From: Bacteroidota bacterium | Lineage (GTDB): Bacteria > Bacteroidota > Rhodothermia > Rhodothermales > Bin80 | Direction: 5' to 3' | DNA length: 46,082 nucleotides | Assembly: GCA_028875125.1 (NCBI GenBank) | Contig: JAPPGC010000005.1 | Location: 1-46,082 of the forward strand | Shown: piece after piece, positions 7,882 to 16,128 of the stretch | Numbering within the stretch: the first letter of the stretch is position 1 | Layout: each line of letters starts with the position of its first letter | Made by a program: the position numbers and the translations under genes | Notes under the pieces: generated by a model | What the model was told of the DNA's origin: nothing | The model's input: the letters and a program-made list of their open reading frames with translations, nothing else | The model's database searches: none

Positions 7882-9478
7882 GGCGTTTTAGTTGTTTTTT
7901 GAGTAAAGGATAGTCTACTTTTGCGTTGTGACGACGATCAACCGGGATTCGGGGAATGCAGACGACCCTGTCCAGGTGTGCCCAGGAAAGTGTTGTAAGT
8001 GTTTTATGTTCCGCATCCGCGGGGACCACAGGTTTCATCTGAACAGCAAGCAGGCGTTCTCCATTGAGACATGCAAGAGCACTCCGCTCAATCCAAGTCA
8101 ATTGGCTTGCCGCGCATTCCACAGCGAAGGGGTAGACTGTGCCCCGTTCGTCCCGAATAACAGCACCTGCACGCCCTAGAAGCCAGAGTCGGCCTTTTGT
8201 ATCAAGATAGCCAGCGTCACCGGTTCGGTGCCAGATCTCATCGTCAACCCGGAATTTGGTCTCCTCATCGCCGACTCCGTTCAGGTAGCCAGTGAGGACG
8301 TGAGGACCATTCACAACGATTTCGCCCCGGCGCATTGGAGGAAGTTCAAGCTTGGCAAATTCTTGTGCATTCATGGTTGGCAGGGGTTCTCCCCATCTGT
8401 TACCCACAATGCGAAGCCTGATTTGATTCACCGGCTTTCCAACTAGAAGCCCCTTCCCGGCATACATGGCAGCGCGATCGCGATCACTTGCCTCATCCCA
8501 ATCAAGGTGTGAGATGGGTTCGGCTTCGGTAGAACCATAGACTACGATCACGTGACCCTTGGGCATGGCCGCACGAAGCTCCTGCAGAAGGCGGGGAAAG
8601 ACGGGAGCACCGCCCGTATAGAGCCTCCGAAGTGAACTAAGGTATACCTCTTGGTTCTCGCTTTCCCTCCCCGCTATCATACGAGCCCCCTCGAGCAACC
8701 TGTTGTATAGCGCCGGGGATCCCACAGTCCGGGTAACCTGGTGATGCTGAAGCTGAGCGAGCACCGGACCAGGTTCAATAAAGCCGGGTTTCCGGAGATC
8801 GCACTTAGGGATGACAGAGGTCACACCGGAGGCCAGGTTGGCCAGCACGAAGATTGGCAGGGTAGGCAGGTCAACTTCACTGGGCTCCAGATCAATTGAA
8901 GCCGCCAAAACCTCATGCTGCGCCCGCAGAAAACCGTGGCTGCGGACAGCTGCCTTCGGAGTACCAGTGCTCCCGCTAGTAAAGGTGAGCAAAGCATCAT
9001 GGGATGACGAGCAAATCGTGATGGAGTCCAATGGGCTGAGGCGCTCAAGCTTGGACCAGCGAATTGCGGAGGGAGCCCATGCCGTAGTCACCAGATGACA
9101 TTCAATCCGTCGCAAACTCGTACTGAGAAATCGCAAGAAATGCGCCCGCGCCGGGCCCAGGAAAGCCTTGGGACGGGCAATTTCACAACACTGCTCAATG
9201 TGCCTGCGTCCGGCCGAAGGATCCAGTACGGTGGCCACCAAACCAAGACGGAAAATACCGAGCAGCGCCACATAAAGTTCGATCGAGATCGGCTGGAAGA
9301 GAAGGATCCTATCCCCCCGGGTCAACCCGGACATGCGGAGCAATGCCGCGGCTTTGGCTGACCGCTCGGCAAGTTGAGCAAATGTCACCGAGCGGGTGCC
9401 CTTACCAGCCCCCTCAATGATAGCAGGCTGATCTGGTCGTTCGGCGGCCTGCTCAGTCAGGATGTGGCAGATGTTCAT
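7871..9478 (-). CDS. AMP-forming acyl ligase, OleC-like
   Basis: A 535-residue ANL-superfamily adenylating enzyme. The P-loop-like motif TFTSGSTGTPKA lies at residues 165-176, VYGSTEAEPIS in the middle (A5-type motif), RTGDAGYLD before the C-terminal domain, and the catalytic lysine in NAKVDY near residue 520. The stretch LPTLPIFVLANLASGVTSVI, followed by VGSPALYNRLLEGAR, resembles OleC, the beta-lactone synthetase of olefin biosynthesis, more than ordinary acyl-CoA synthetases; this is from memory of family sequences. It would activate a carboxylic acid as an acyl-adenylate, giving a CoA ester or a beta-lactone. The start was set at the ATG at 9478, 4 nt after the GNAT stop; an ATG at 9625 would add 49 residues of shadow sequence inside the GNAT gene. 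No OleA, OleB or OleD partner is present, so olefin synthesis is unlikely. Confidence 0.8.
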   Translation of the reverse strand: MNICHILTEQAAERPDQPAIIEGAGKGTRSVTFAQLAERSAKAAALLRMSGLTRGDRILLFQPISIELYVALLGIFRLGLVATVLDPSAGRRHIEQCCEIARPKAFLGPARAHFLRFLSTSLRRIECHLVTTAWAPSAIRWSKLERLSPLDSITICSSSHDALLTFTSGSTGTPKAAVRSHGFLRAQHEVLAASIDLEPSEVDLPTLPIFVLANLASGVTSVIPKCDLRKPGFIEPGPVLAQLQHHQVTRTVGSPALYNRLLEGARMIAGRESENQEVYLSSLRRLYTGGAPVFPRLLQELRAAMPKGHVIVVYGSTEAEPISHLDWDEASDRDRAAMYAGKGLLVGKPVNQIRLRIVGNRWGEPLPTMNAQEFAKLELPPMRRGEIVVNGPHVLTGYLNGVGDEETKFRVDDEIWHRTGDAGYLDTKGRLWLLGRAGAVIRDERGTVYPFAVECAASQLTWIERSALACLNGERLLAVQMKPVVPADAEHKTLTTLSWAHLDRVVCIPRIPVDRRHNAKVDYPLLKKQLKRHVS

Positions 9479-9482
9479 TCTC

Positions 9483-10472
9483 TTACAACACCTTCTCGTA
9501 GAGCGTATAGCGACGGATTGTAGTGCCGTAGTGACTTGATATGCGTCGGGACAGATTAGTCTCCTGCATGAGTGCGTGAATGGCGCGCTCAAACCCGAGA
9601 CTTCGTGCCGCTCGCTGAACCTCATCCATCAAAACCCCACCAAGCCCACTCCCACCGTACTCCGGATGCACCGCCATAGACTTAACGATGACCGTGCGCA
9701 TAGGCGCACCCCTTGCCGGTTCCAACAGGTCTGGAATCGCAAATATGAAGCCTACGAGACGCTTATCATGCTCTATGAGAAGGACTAATTCAGGGATTAA
9801 ATGTGCACGGATTGGCGCGTAAGATGTCAGAAATTCCTCGAGTTTAATTGGGCTGTACAGGAAATTCCCGGCGAATGCCACTAGCGACAGTTCATGGATG
9901 GCTGTCAGTTCATCTTGGAAGCGTGCCATGTCGAATTTCCGCATTGTAATACCGTTGCGCTCAAATTCGGCTCGACGCCTGTTAGAGCGTGGGTCAACTT
10001 GGCTGAGGTCGGCGTTTAGCGAAGAGGTATAAGTCGCCAGCGGGACGAATCCTGCCTCGGTGAAATGGCGTGGCCACTCATCGGGATTGTCTGGCTCCAA
10101 GAAGAATGTCGGTTCGGTCCCACGATCTGTCAGGAGCCTGTAGCGATGCCATGTGGACTTGTCCATCGGACCGATTACCCGCTCATGTCCTTTCGCCCGA
10201 TGTCGATCTGAGGCGTACTCTAACAGTTCTTTGCCTACATGGGCATTGGCAGCCGCGTAGTGACCGACAAGACCGTCCAGTACTGGCGCACCGCTAGGGT
10301 CATCCCTCTCCCACAGCGAACAACGGGCAACCAGTACACCTGCCGTGTCATGTAACGCCAAGTGGCAAGATGGACTAGTGAGCTGGTAAACTTGAGCTTG
10401 CAACGGCTCCACCAAACCCTCCTGCAATAACGCCAGATCTTCAACACATTCGACTGTGGCGAGGGAATTCAT
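9483..10472 (-). CDS. GNAT-superfamily acyltransferase-like protein
   Basis: A 329-residue protein, first gene of the seven-gene operon. The C-terminal half carries the acetyl-CoA-binding signature of GNAT enzymes: VIVKSMAVHPEYGGSGLG then GVLMDEVQRAARSLGF, around residues 252-290. The N-terminal half (1-140) resembles a second, degenerate GNAT-type fold, with an ERVIGPMDKSTWHRYRL stretch. Members of this family acylate amines, but no substrate can be read here. A possible role is modification of the amino group left by the BtaA-like enzyme, purely by analogy with ornithine-lipid N-acylation. Start at the ATG at 10472; the next gene begins 4 nt after its stop. Confidence 0.7.
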   Translation of the reverse strand: MNSLATVECVEDLALLQEGLVEPLQAQVYQLTSPSCHLALHDTAGVLVARCSLWERDDPSGAPVLDGLVGHYAAANAHVGKELLEYASDRHRAKGHERVIGPMDKSTWHRYRLLTDRGTEPTFFLEPDNPDEWPRHFTEAGFVPLATYTSSLNADLSQVDPRSNRRRAEFERNGITMRKFDMARFQDELTAIHELSLVAFAGNFLYSPIKLEEFLTSYAPIRAHLIPELVLLIEHDKRLVGFIFAIPDLLEPARGAPMRTVIVKSMAVHPEYGGSGLGGVLMDEVQRAARSLGFERAIHALMQETNLSRRISSHYGTTIRRYTLYEKVL

Positions 10473-10905
10473 AACTTCGTCAATTTCCAGATTTACTACA
10501 GGGGGCCGGGCTACATTGCCGGGAAAATGAGGAGAAACTTAAATTGTGGAATTGGCTCCTGCTCTCGGGTCATTCTCTGGGGATACCTTAATCCTACGTC
10601 CTTTGTCGATTCACGGGGACGAAAATAAGCATAAAAGCTAATCAGTTCCAGTTTTTTTACCTAGACCAGAAAATAAACTACTGTCACCAGATCTACACTG
10701 ATACGGACCCCTTCGTTACGCTGCGTGGCAAACCCCAACTCAGAGACCACTGATGTGCGGATCCCAGGTCGTACCCCAATGACTAGGCATCGCCCTTCTA
10801 TATCCGTAACCCCTCTACGCGGCGTCCCCTACAGACTGTACTCAAGTGGACTGGCTTAGCTTGTTGGCAGCGTGCGGCGTTTTAGCCAGCGGTATCCTCC
10901 CTGGG
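10473..10905. other. 433-bp gap upstream of the lipid operon; no gene seen
   Basis: I see no convincing reading frame, tRNA or repeat. A seven-T run lies at 10652-10658. The operon promoter should be in the first ~150 bases (10473-10620, read on the minus strand). A weak -7-like TAAGTTTC occurs on the minus strand near 10535-10545, short of the Bacteroidota consensus TAnnTTTG, so I do not call it as a promoter. Confidence 0.3.
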
Positions 10906-11640
10906 CTACCGTAATCGAAAGGCTACGCCAGCCATGATCGCGTACGTCCGGTTTCCTGTGTCGTCCGACAGCTCCAACACATCGTCGTCCACCTTTATAA
11001 TTGACGACAGGCCGCGGTTATATACAAAATCTAACGTTAGCGATCAGGACGGAGACACCGTGAAGGCCAAGCCCGCACCGGCCATTACGCCAAAGTCAAA
11101 CGTCTTAAATACGTCTTCTTCGCATTCTTCCGACTCATCATCGTCGACCATTACTGTCTCATCGGTAAACGGGTCGATATAGGAGGCCCTAAACCGATTA
11201 CTAACCCTGCAATTGAGCACAAAAGAAAATGCCGGACCCGCAGCCAAGTGGGGCGACAGCGGCCCCTCCAGTGGCGGACTGAATCTCAGCAGCAGGGGAA
11301 ATTCGAGATAGTCCATATCAGTAGTAAATTCGAGGTAGAAATCATCTTCGTCCACCTCCCCAGACGCGCCCTTTTGCACATAGGCCGCACCAATCTGCAG
11401 TCCCAAGAGGTCCGTAAGCGGCGAAACGACCGATGCCCGAACGGCCACGCCGGTCCGATAGCCAATGTCAAAGCCAGCGTCTTCTAGCTCTTTAACGTCA
11501 TCCCCGCCCCAGGTAGCGAAGCTTCCACCGGCATGAACGGAAACGGTGGCCTGCCCCCGTGCAACTGTAGCCCCAATCAGGCTAGCTGAAAACACAAGCA
11601 CAAGAAGAACGGGAAACTTGAAAGGAGGTTCTGTCCTCAT
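10906..11640 (-). pseudogene. PorT-like outer-membrane beta-barrel gene interrupted by an in-frame TGA
   Basis: The first 198 codons give a signal peptide (about residues 1-29, ending ...VARGQA) followed by alternating polar/hydrophobic strands of a small outer-membrane barrel (GIGYRTGVAVRASV-like strands, YLEFPLLLRFSP, PHLAAGPAFSFVL). The frame meets TGA at 11044-11046 just inside a strand (AFTVSPS). The same frame then runs on without further stop for 45 more codons (SLTLDFVYNRGLSSI ... YAIMAGVAFRLR, stop TAG at 10906-10908) and reads as the missing last barrel strands. So the full gene is about 244 residues with one nonsense codon. Either the gene is recently dead, the TGA is read through, or the base is an assembly error. 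A barrel lacking its last strands would not be recognised by BamA. Single gene, no operon partner visible. Confidence 0.7.
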
Positions 11641-11722
11641 TTGTATGGAGTAATAAGATTTAGGTGAGAATGTGATTTTCCTATGTTTGCAAATATCGTG
11701 CCGATGTTTTCAAGACAAATTG

Positions 11723-11772
11723 AGTATTCCAAACGAAGTGAGCCACTGAATACGATTGAAGTGAGCCACCAA
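11723..11772. repeat. 23-bp-period direct repeat resembling an IS21-family end
   Basis: GAAGTGAGCCAC occurs at 11735-11746 and again at 11758-11769, exactly 23 bp apart; on the minus strand it reads GTGGCTCACTTC. Stacked ~20-bp repeats with a GTGGCTCA-type core are what I remember from the ends of IS21-family elements. No istA/istB genes are present, so this would be a solo end left by a lost element. It sits in the 254-bp gap between the broken barrel gene and the sialidase-like gene, where nothing else is seen. Confidence 0.4.
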
Positions 11773-11894
11773 TCCAGAGGACCAGCTTTGACACTAGCTC
11801 GTATCCTGACTAGAAGTACCTCTCGAATGATGATAGTTTTCCCACTCTGTTGTCCCAAGTCACGATAGATCCTGCGCACCACGCAGGTTCATAG

Positions 11895-13157
11895 CTATAC
11901 ACCCACCAAAAGCTTCGCGACGGCCGTGCGGACGGACGGAGGAGTTCCGGCTTCGGTCCAGGCAATGTATACGGCATTGCCGTTCCGGGTAATACGAGGA
12001 ACGCCGCTAGCCCGTGAAGCCGAGGTTGCGGCCACCACAGAAGAGGCATCGGGCGTGCCATCGGGGTAAACGCGGCGAACGCGGATCTCAGCTCGGTCGT
12101 CGGTATTCTCAATCCAACTGACCAGAGCTGAACCATCCTGCAACAAGATAGTGTCGAGGCGCCCGATGGGGGAGCCATCGTCGACCTGAACGGGAGCGCC
12201 GAACGACAGTCCTTCGTCGGCGGAAAAGCTGAGCTTGATGCGGCGTTTGTCCTGAGCGGCTGTAAACCAGGCAAGGGCAATCTGATCACCCGCTGCTGCT
12301 AGGGCTGGGCCGTTAACCGGGCATCCCAGAATGTGCCATCGATCTTCGTGCACTGTCTGTGGTGTCGACCAAGTGCCGTTCTGCCACCTGACAACCGCAA
12401 TATCACGTATTTCTTCGTCTGACCGATCTCTGTAAGCCACAACAAGTCCGTTGGTAGTACGGGCTGCCGAGGTCTGGCAGCATTCACAAATGCGTTCATC
12501 AAGTAGGGTTTCGTCATAAAGCGTGCCGGCATGATTGAGTGTAGCAGCGCGTAGTGTCATCGCCCCCCTCGGTCCATGACCGTCATGACCTCCCCCAGTT
12601 TCACGTCCGTCGAGCCAAGCAGCAAAGAGCCGGCCATCGCTCGCGGGCAGCATTGACACGAAGCCGTGTTCGGTCTGTGTGCCATCCGTATGAGGAATCA
12701 CAGACGGACTCCACGTTTGGCCGCCATCGAGGGATTGGGTCACATGAACATCGTAGGCATACGTTGCTTCTGCACTTTTAACTAGATAGTGCGCTGCTAG
12801 CGTACCGTCATCAAGCGAAATCAGCGAAGGAAAGTCGGCCCAATTAACGAACCAGTCCTCTCCTTGAGCGATGGTTTTCGGCGTTGACCATCCGTCGTGT
12901 TCCAGTCGTGAGAAAAGCAAAACATGCCCTCCTTCTGCATGAGGCTCCACCCAACTTAGCAGCACGACCCCTTCATTGGTGGTATGCACTGTGGGCGTAG
13001 TACTTCCAGGACCGGCGGGCGAGGGGATGTCCTGAAACGAGATCGGAGCAATCGTTGCCGTGTCCAGGGTTTGCTGTGTACTTTCTGAAGGCGTGCAGCC
13101 GTTGATTACAACGAGCACTGCGGCGAACGGGAAGAGTAAAAACCGAATCGACCTCAT
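11895..13157 (-). CDS. Sialidase-fold (BNR/Asp-box) lipoprotein
   Basis: A 420-residue protein. The N-terminus is a lipoprotein signal peptide with lipobox VINGC (Cys21), so it should be anchored in the outer or inner membrane. The body has the Asp-box turns of a six-bladed sialidase-type propeller: SLDGGQTWSPS and SADEGLSFGAP, with other degenerate copies, and a conspicuous CECCQT stretch near residues 225-230. Sialidases also need an arginine triad and Asp/Tyr/Glu catalytic residues; I cannot assign these, so enzymatic activity is uncertain and it may only bind a glycan. No carbohydrate-operon partner is adjacent. Family (sialidase-like fold) likely, function unknown. Confidence 0.65.
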   Translation of the reverse strand: MRSIRFLLFPFAAVLVVINGCTPSESTQQTLDTATIAPISFQDIPSPAGPGSTTPTVHTTNEGVVLLSWVEPHAEGGHVLLFSRLEHDGWSTPKTIAQGEDWFVNWADFPSLISLDDGTLAAHYLVKSAEATYAYDVHVTQSLDGGQTWSPSVIPHTDGTQTEHGFVSMLPASDGRLFAAWLDGRETGGGHDGHGPRGAMTLRAATLNHAGTLYDETLLDERICECCQTSAARTTNGLVVAYRDRSDEEIRDIAVVRWQNGTWSTPQTVHEDRWHILGCPVNGPALAAAGDQIALAWFTAAQDKRRIKLSFSADEGLSFGAPVQVDDGSPIGRLDTILLQDGSALVSWIENTDDRAEIRVRRVYPDGTPDASSVVAATSASRASGVPRITRNGNAVYIAWTEAGTPPSVRTAVAKLLVGV

Positions 13158-13396
13158 GGATAAAAGTATGGCTTGAAGAACGCATGGACCTCCCTAGACC
13201 GCCTAATCAGGATTGTCCTGAGAAGGTTTATCTCTCTCTATTCCTTCGTGGCCAGCGACAAACCTCTTACAGTTGCAGGAATCAATAGTTTTGTCACAGG
13301 ACATGTTTACTTACAAAATCAAATGAAGCTATTGATATAGTGTGTCAGACAATAGAATCATATCCGAATGGATGGTCATCACTGGCCAAAGGGGCC
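13158..13396. other. Gap with a 56-bp inverted-repeat structure
   Basis: ATCAATAG (13281-13288) and CTATTGAT (13329-13336) form 8-bp inverted arms, with an inner pair TTTTGT (13289-13294) / ACAAAA (13313-13318). The gap is AT-rich compared with the genes. It could be a regulatory palindrome for the sialidase-like gene or part of a mobile-element scar; no gene is seen. Confidence 0.25.
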
Positions 13397-13684
13397 TCAG
13401 TCTGCAGGAACGATGATCGTCATCCTTGAAGGAATTAAGTGTCCTGTAACTTCCGTTATCTCGTCAGGAGGTGCGTGGCGAACGGCTGCATTCGTAACAA
13501 ACTGCACGCCGGGTGAATGTCCTGGCACTTGTTTCGGGTCCGGTGCGATCAGTGCGGCGTGATGTTTTGCCAGCCTTAGAATATCTGAATGGAGCATCGG
13601 AAGACCTCTAAGGCTGCGGCGCCGGGTTTCAAAGCAATTCGAGGACCCGGCTGACCAAAGTTTGCAACTCCTGGAGGTGTGCAA
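13397..13684 (-). CDS. Unrecognised small ORF in a decayed region
   Basis: An open frame of 95 codons; an internal ATG at 13597 would give 66 residues starting MLHSDILRLAKHHAAL. I recognise no family. It lies among gene fragments (see 13702-13878) and may itself be a remnant or chance frame. Confidence 0.2.
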   Translation of the reverse strand: MHTSRSCKLWSAGSSNCFETRRRSLRGLPMLHSDILRLAKHHAALIAPDPKQVPGHSPGVQFVTNAAVRHAPPDEITEVTGHLIPSRMTIIVPAD

Positions 13685-13701
13685 AGTACTCGTCTTTGCA
13701 A

Positions 13702-13878
13702 TTACATCACCTTCGTTTTGCGCAGCAGCTTGATGTCGTCCCGGGTCAGCTCGTGGGGTAACTTATCTACGAGCTTCATGGCGGTGCCGATTAGTCAAGT
13801 TGGCAAAAAGACAAGCACGTTGAAGCCATACCGAGGAAGCCTTTCTACGGAATATGCAACCCCTGCCATGATCGACAT
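13702..13878 (-). pseudogene. Decayed gene fragment with in-frame TGA
   Basis: Reading minus from the ATG at 13878: MSIMAGVAYSVERLPRYGFN, then VLVFLPT, TGA at 13797-13795, and in the same frame LIGTAMKLVDKLPHELTRDD, IKLLRKTKVM and TAA (13702-13704). Both sides read like protein, with a hydrophobic run around the stop and a charged C-terminal tail. The LTRDDIKLLRK ending reminds me of polysaccharide-flippase C-termini, but this is weak. There is no upstream coding sequence in frame before the aldolase gene, so it is a fragment rather than a gene with one mutation. Confidence 0.35.
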
Positions 13879-13889
13879 GAACTCCGCAC

Positions 13890-14945
13890 TCACGCGACTG
13901 TGATCTTCGGGTTCAGGTAAACATCCTGGATTGCATTCAGGAGTCGACATCCCTCTTCCAAGGGTACCTGAAAAGCCTTACGGCCTGCTATAAGCCCCGT
14001 GCCACCACCCCGCTTGTTGATCACGGCCGCACGAACAGCTTGAGCTATATCGTTATCCCCCTTGGCACCCCCCGAATGGATTAAGCCTACACTCCCAGCA
14101 TAGCTGGCCAAAACCTGATACCTCGTGAGGTCAATGGGATGCGATGATGACAATTCACTGTAAACTCGCTCATCCATACGACCATACTCTATTCCCAGAG
14201 CCTTCGCCCCGCCCGTCCACAATGGTTGCTTCTGCTTAACTAAATCAGCCTGCACAGTAGCCGCCTGATGATTGGCTTCGGCAGTCAGGTCAGCCGAAAA
14301 TATCATGTCCTTTCCCCCCTCTTGAAGAGCCTTTGGATGTAAGTAGCTGAACAAAACTGTCGCCATGCCCAAGCTGTGGGCCTCAGCGAACAGAGCGGAT
14401 ACCAATTGCAACTCATGGCGAGCTCCTTGCCCTCCGAAATACACCGTGGCTGCGACAGCTACACAGCCCATCTGTGCAGCTTCGCGCACACGAGCGAAGA
14501 GAATGTTTTCGTAGCGTGCGGGCCAAGTAAACTGATTGTCGTGATTCAGCTTAAGCGCCAGCGGGACCCTCCGTCGAGGCATTCTGGCTATCGCTCCCAA
14601 GACCCCATATGTGCTGACAAGACCGCTGCTGCCCCCCTGCTCCGCCAGTTGAAGGATGGCGACCGGATCCAAATAAATCGGATTGGGAGCGAACACCATA
14701 CCGGCCGTATGGGCAATCCCGTGGTCTACAGGAAGCAGGCTCAGGTATCCTGTACCTCCCAGTCGACCAGCACCGTATAGCGTCTGCAGTGCAGCCAACA
14801 CCCGGGGAGATCGATCCGAGTTGTTTGAAATGGATTCCAAACGCTGCAAACCAGAAGCCTTAATGAGCGATTCCGGCACATGCGCGCAACGATGCTGAAG
14901 CAAGCTATCTGCCTCAGCTCCAAGAACTGCCGCAATGTCCGTCAT
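13890..14945 (-). CDS. Class I (DhnA/FbaB-type) aldolase, probably acting in inositol catabolism
   Basis: A 351-residue protein of the archaeal/bacterial class I fructose-bisphosphate aldolase family, which forms a Schiff base on lysine. Visible marks: LSLLPVDHGIAHTAG (about 72-86), VPLALKLNHDNQFTWPARY, VAVAATVYFG, LIHSGGAKGDNDIAQAV and the phosphate-binding GLIAGRKAFQ near the C-terminus. The start is set at ATG 14945, only one base after the iolG stop; an ATG at 14978 would add 11 residues inside iolG. The tight coupling to iolG suggests that it cleaves 2-deoxy-5-keto-gluconate 6-phosphate (the IolJ step) to dihydroxyacetone phosphate and malonate semialdehyde. Plain glycolytic fructose-bisphosphate cleavage is the alternative. 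Family sure, inositol role inferred. Confidence 0.8.
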   Translation of the reverse strand: MTDIAAVLGAEADSLLQHRCAHVPESLIKASGLQRLESISNNSDRSPRVLAALQTLYGAGRLGGTGYLSLLPVDHGIAHTAGMVFAPNPIYLDPVAILQLAEQGGSSGLVSTYGVLGAIARMPRRRVPLALKLNHDNQFTWPARYENILFARVREAAQMGCVAVAATVYFGGQGARHELQLVSALFAEAHSLGMATVLFSYLHPKALQEGGKDMIFSADLTAEANHQAATVQADLVKQKQPLWTGGAKALGIEYGRMDERVYSELSSSHPIDLTRYQVLASYAGSVGLIHSGGAKGDNDIAQAVRAAVINKRGGGTGLIAGRKAFQVPLEEGCRLLNAIQDVYLNPKITVA

Positions 14946-14946
14946 T

Positions 14947-15972
14947 TCAAGTTGTGGAAGCGATCTCCGCAATCTCAACGGGCCGTCCAGCTTTCAGGGA
15001 AAGCTTGGCGGCTAATCCAATAACAACTGGCATCCTGGCCTCTTTTCCCGAAAGTGGGGACGGCTTACCATCCAGAACAGCCTCGGTAAAAGCCAGCAAT
15101 TCCTCAATGTACGCCCCCTTATACCTTTCTAGAAAAAAGTGGTACGGTACATCTCTGCGGACGCTTTCTTCAGTCGACAGGGTTACAGTGTTAGGATAAG
15201 CGTTATCGACACGAATACTCCCCTTACTTCCAAAAACTTCTACGCGCTGATCATAGCCAAATGCCGATGACCGACCATTCTCAATGGTTAACAATGTGCC
15301 ATCCCCATATTGCAACACAATGGCCGCAGTATCTACATCTCCGATCGCACCGATAGCCGGATCTACCCTGACCGCCGCGGCGGCATAAACCGTCCTTACG
15401 TCATGCCCCATCAAGAAACAGGACATGTCGAAATCATGAATGGTCATATCGAGGAATAGCCCTCCCGAAGTGCGCAGAAACTCTATCGGTGGCGGCGCAG
15501 GATCCCGACTGGCTATGTGCACGGAATATGGTGTGCCGATCTCTCCGTCATCTATAGCCCTGCGAATACGTTGATAACCGGGATCAAAACGTTTCTGAAA
15601 ACCTACTTGGAATAGAACACCTGCTGACTCCACAGCCTCCAGAGCACTGTCTATGCGCTCCAGTGTTAAGTCGATGGGCTTTTCACAAAAAATATGCTTA
15701 CCTGCACCAGCAGCAGCTTCGATGATCTCGGTGTGAGTTGTGCTTGACGTACAGATTGCGACTGCGTCCACATCACTGCGATCCAGAATACTTGACACGG
15801 ATGTACCATAATCGTCAATTCCACATGCGGACGCACAGTCTTGTGCGAGTTCTTCTTGTAGATCAACTACCGACACAAGTCTTGCACGTGGCACATGATG
15901 TACAATGTGCTCCGCGTGCATCTTGCCTATACGACCTGCCCCAAGAACAGCTACTCGCAGAAGTTCCTTCAT
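14947..15972 (-). CDS. iolG: Inositol 2-dehydrogenase
   Basis: A 341-residue GFO/IDH/MocA oxidoreductase. NAD-binding Rossmann motif GAGRIG at residues 11-16; catalytic EKP at 97-99 (Lys98); Asp175 and His179 in LFLDMTIHDFDM, matching the Lys-Asp-His triad of Bacillus IolG in order and spacing. It oxidises myo-inositol to 2-keto-myo-inositol (scyllo-inosose) with NAD+ in the cytoplasm. Length fits the family. It is followed directly by the aldolase gene, and the rest of the inositol genes lie upstream on the same strand. Scyllo-inositol dehydrogenase (IolX/IolW type) is the main alternative. The 156 bp before its start may carry its own promoter. Confidence 0.85.
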   Translation of the reverse strand: MKELLRVAVLGAGRIGKMHAEHIVHHVPRARLVSVVDLQEELAQDCASACGIDDYGTSVSSILDRSDVDAVAICTSSTTHTEIIEAAAGAGKHIFCEKPIDLTLERIDSALEAVESAGVLFQVGFQKRFDPGYQRIRRAIDDGEIGTPYSVHIASRDPAPPPIEFLRTSGGLFLDMTIHDFDMSCFLMGHDVRTVYAAAAVRVDPAIGAIGDVDTAAIVLQYGDGTLLTIENGRSSAFGYDQRVEVFGSKGSIRVDNAYPNTVTLSTEESVRRDVPYHFFLERYKGAYIEELLAFTEAVLDGKPSPLSGKEARMPVVIGLAAKLSLKAGRPVEIAEIASTT

Positions 15973-16128
15973 GTTATTTCACAGCCAAATTTGATTGATT
16001 ACAAAACGCCCGAACATTATCAAATCGAACACTTTACGGGCGAAAGCAACTGGATTGTTCCCTGCGCACAGATACGACAGCTTGCATTGAAATTACCTAC
16101 CATTCTACTGTACGCTTTGCAGCGAGAA

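Noticed and set aside
7871-9478. Olefin (Ole) biosynthesis cluster, because of the OleC-like ligase
   Set aside because: No OleA, OleB or OleD homologue is present; the neighbours point to lipid or isoprenoid chemistry.
10906-13878. Genome-wide recoding of TGA as tryptophan, suggested by two in-frame TGA codons
   Set aside because: Many intact genes here end in TGA, often as ATGA overlaps with the next start (2925, 5660, 6589, 20748, 21506), so TGA is a working stop.
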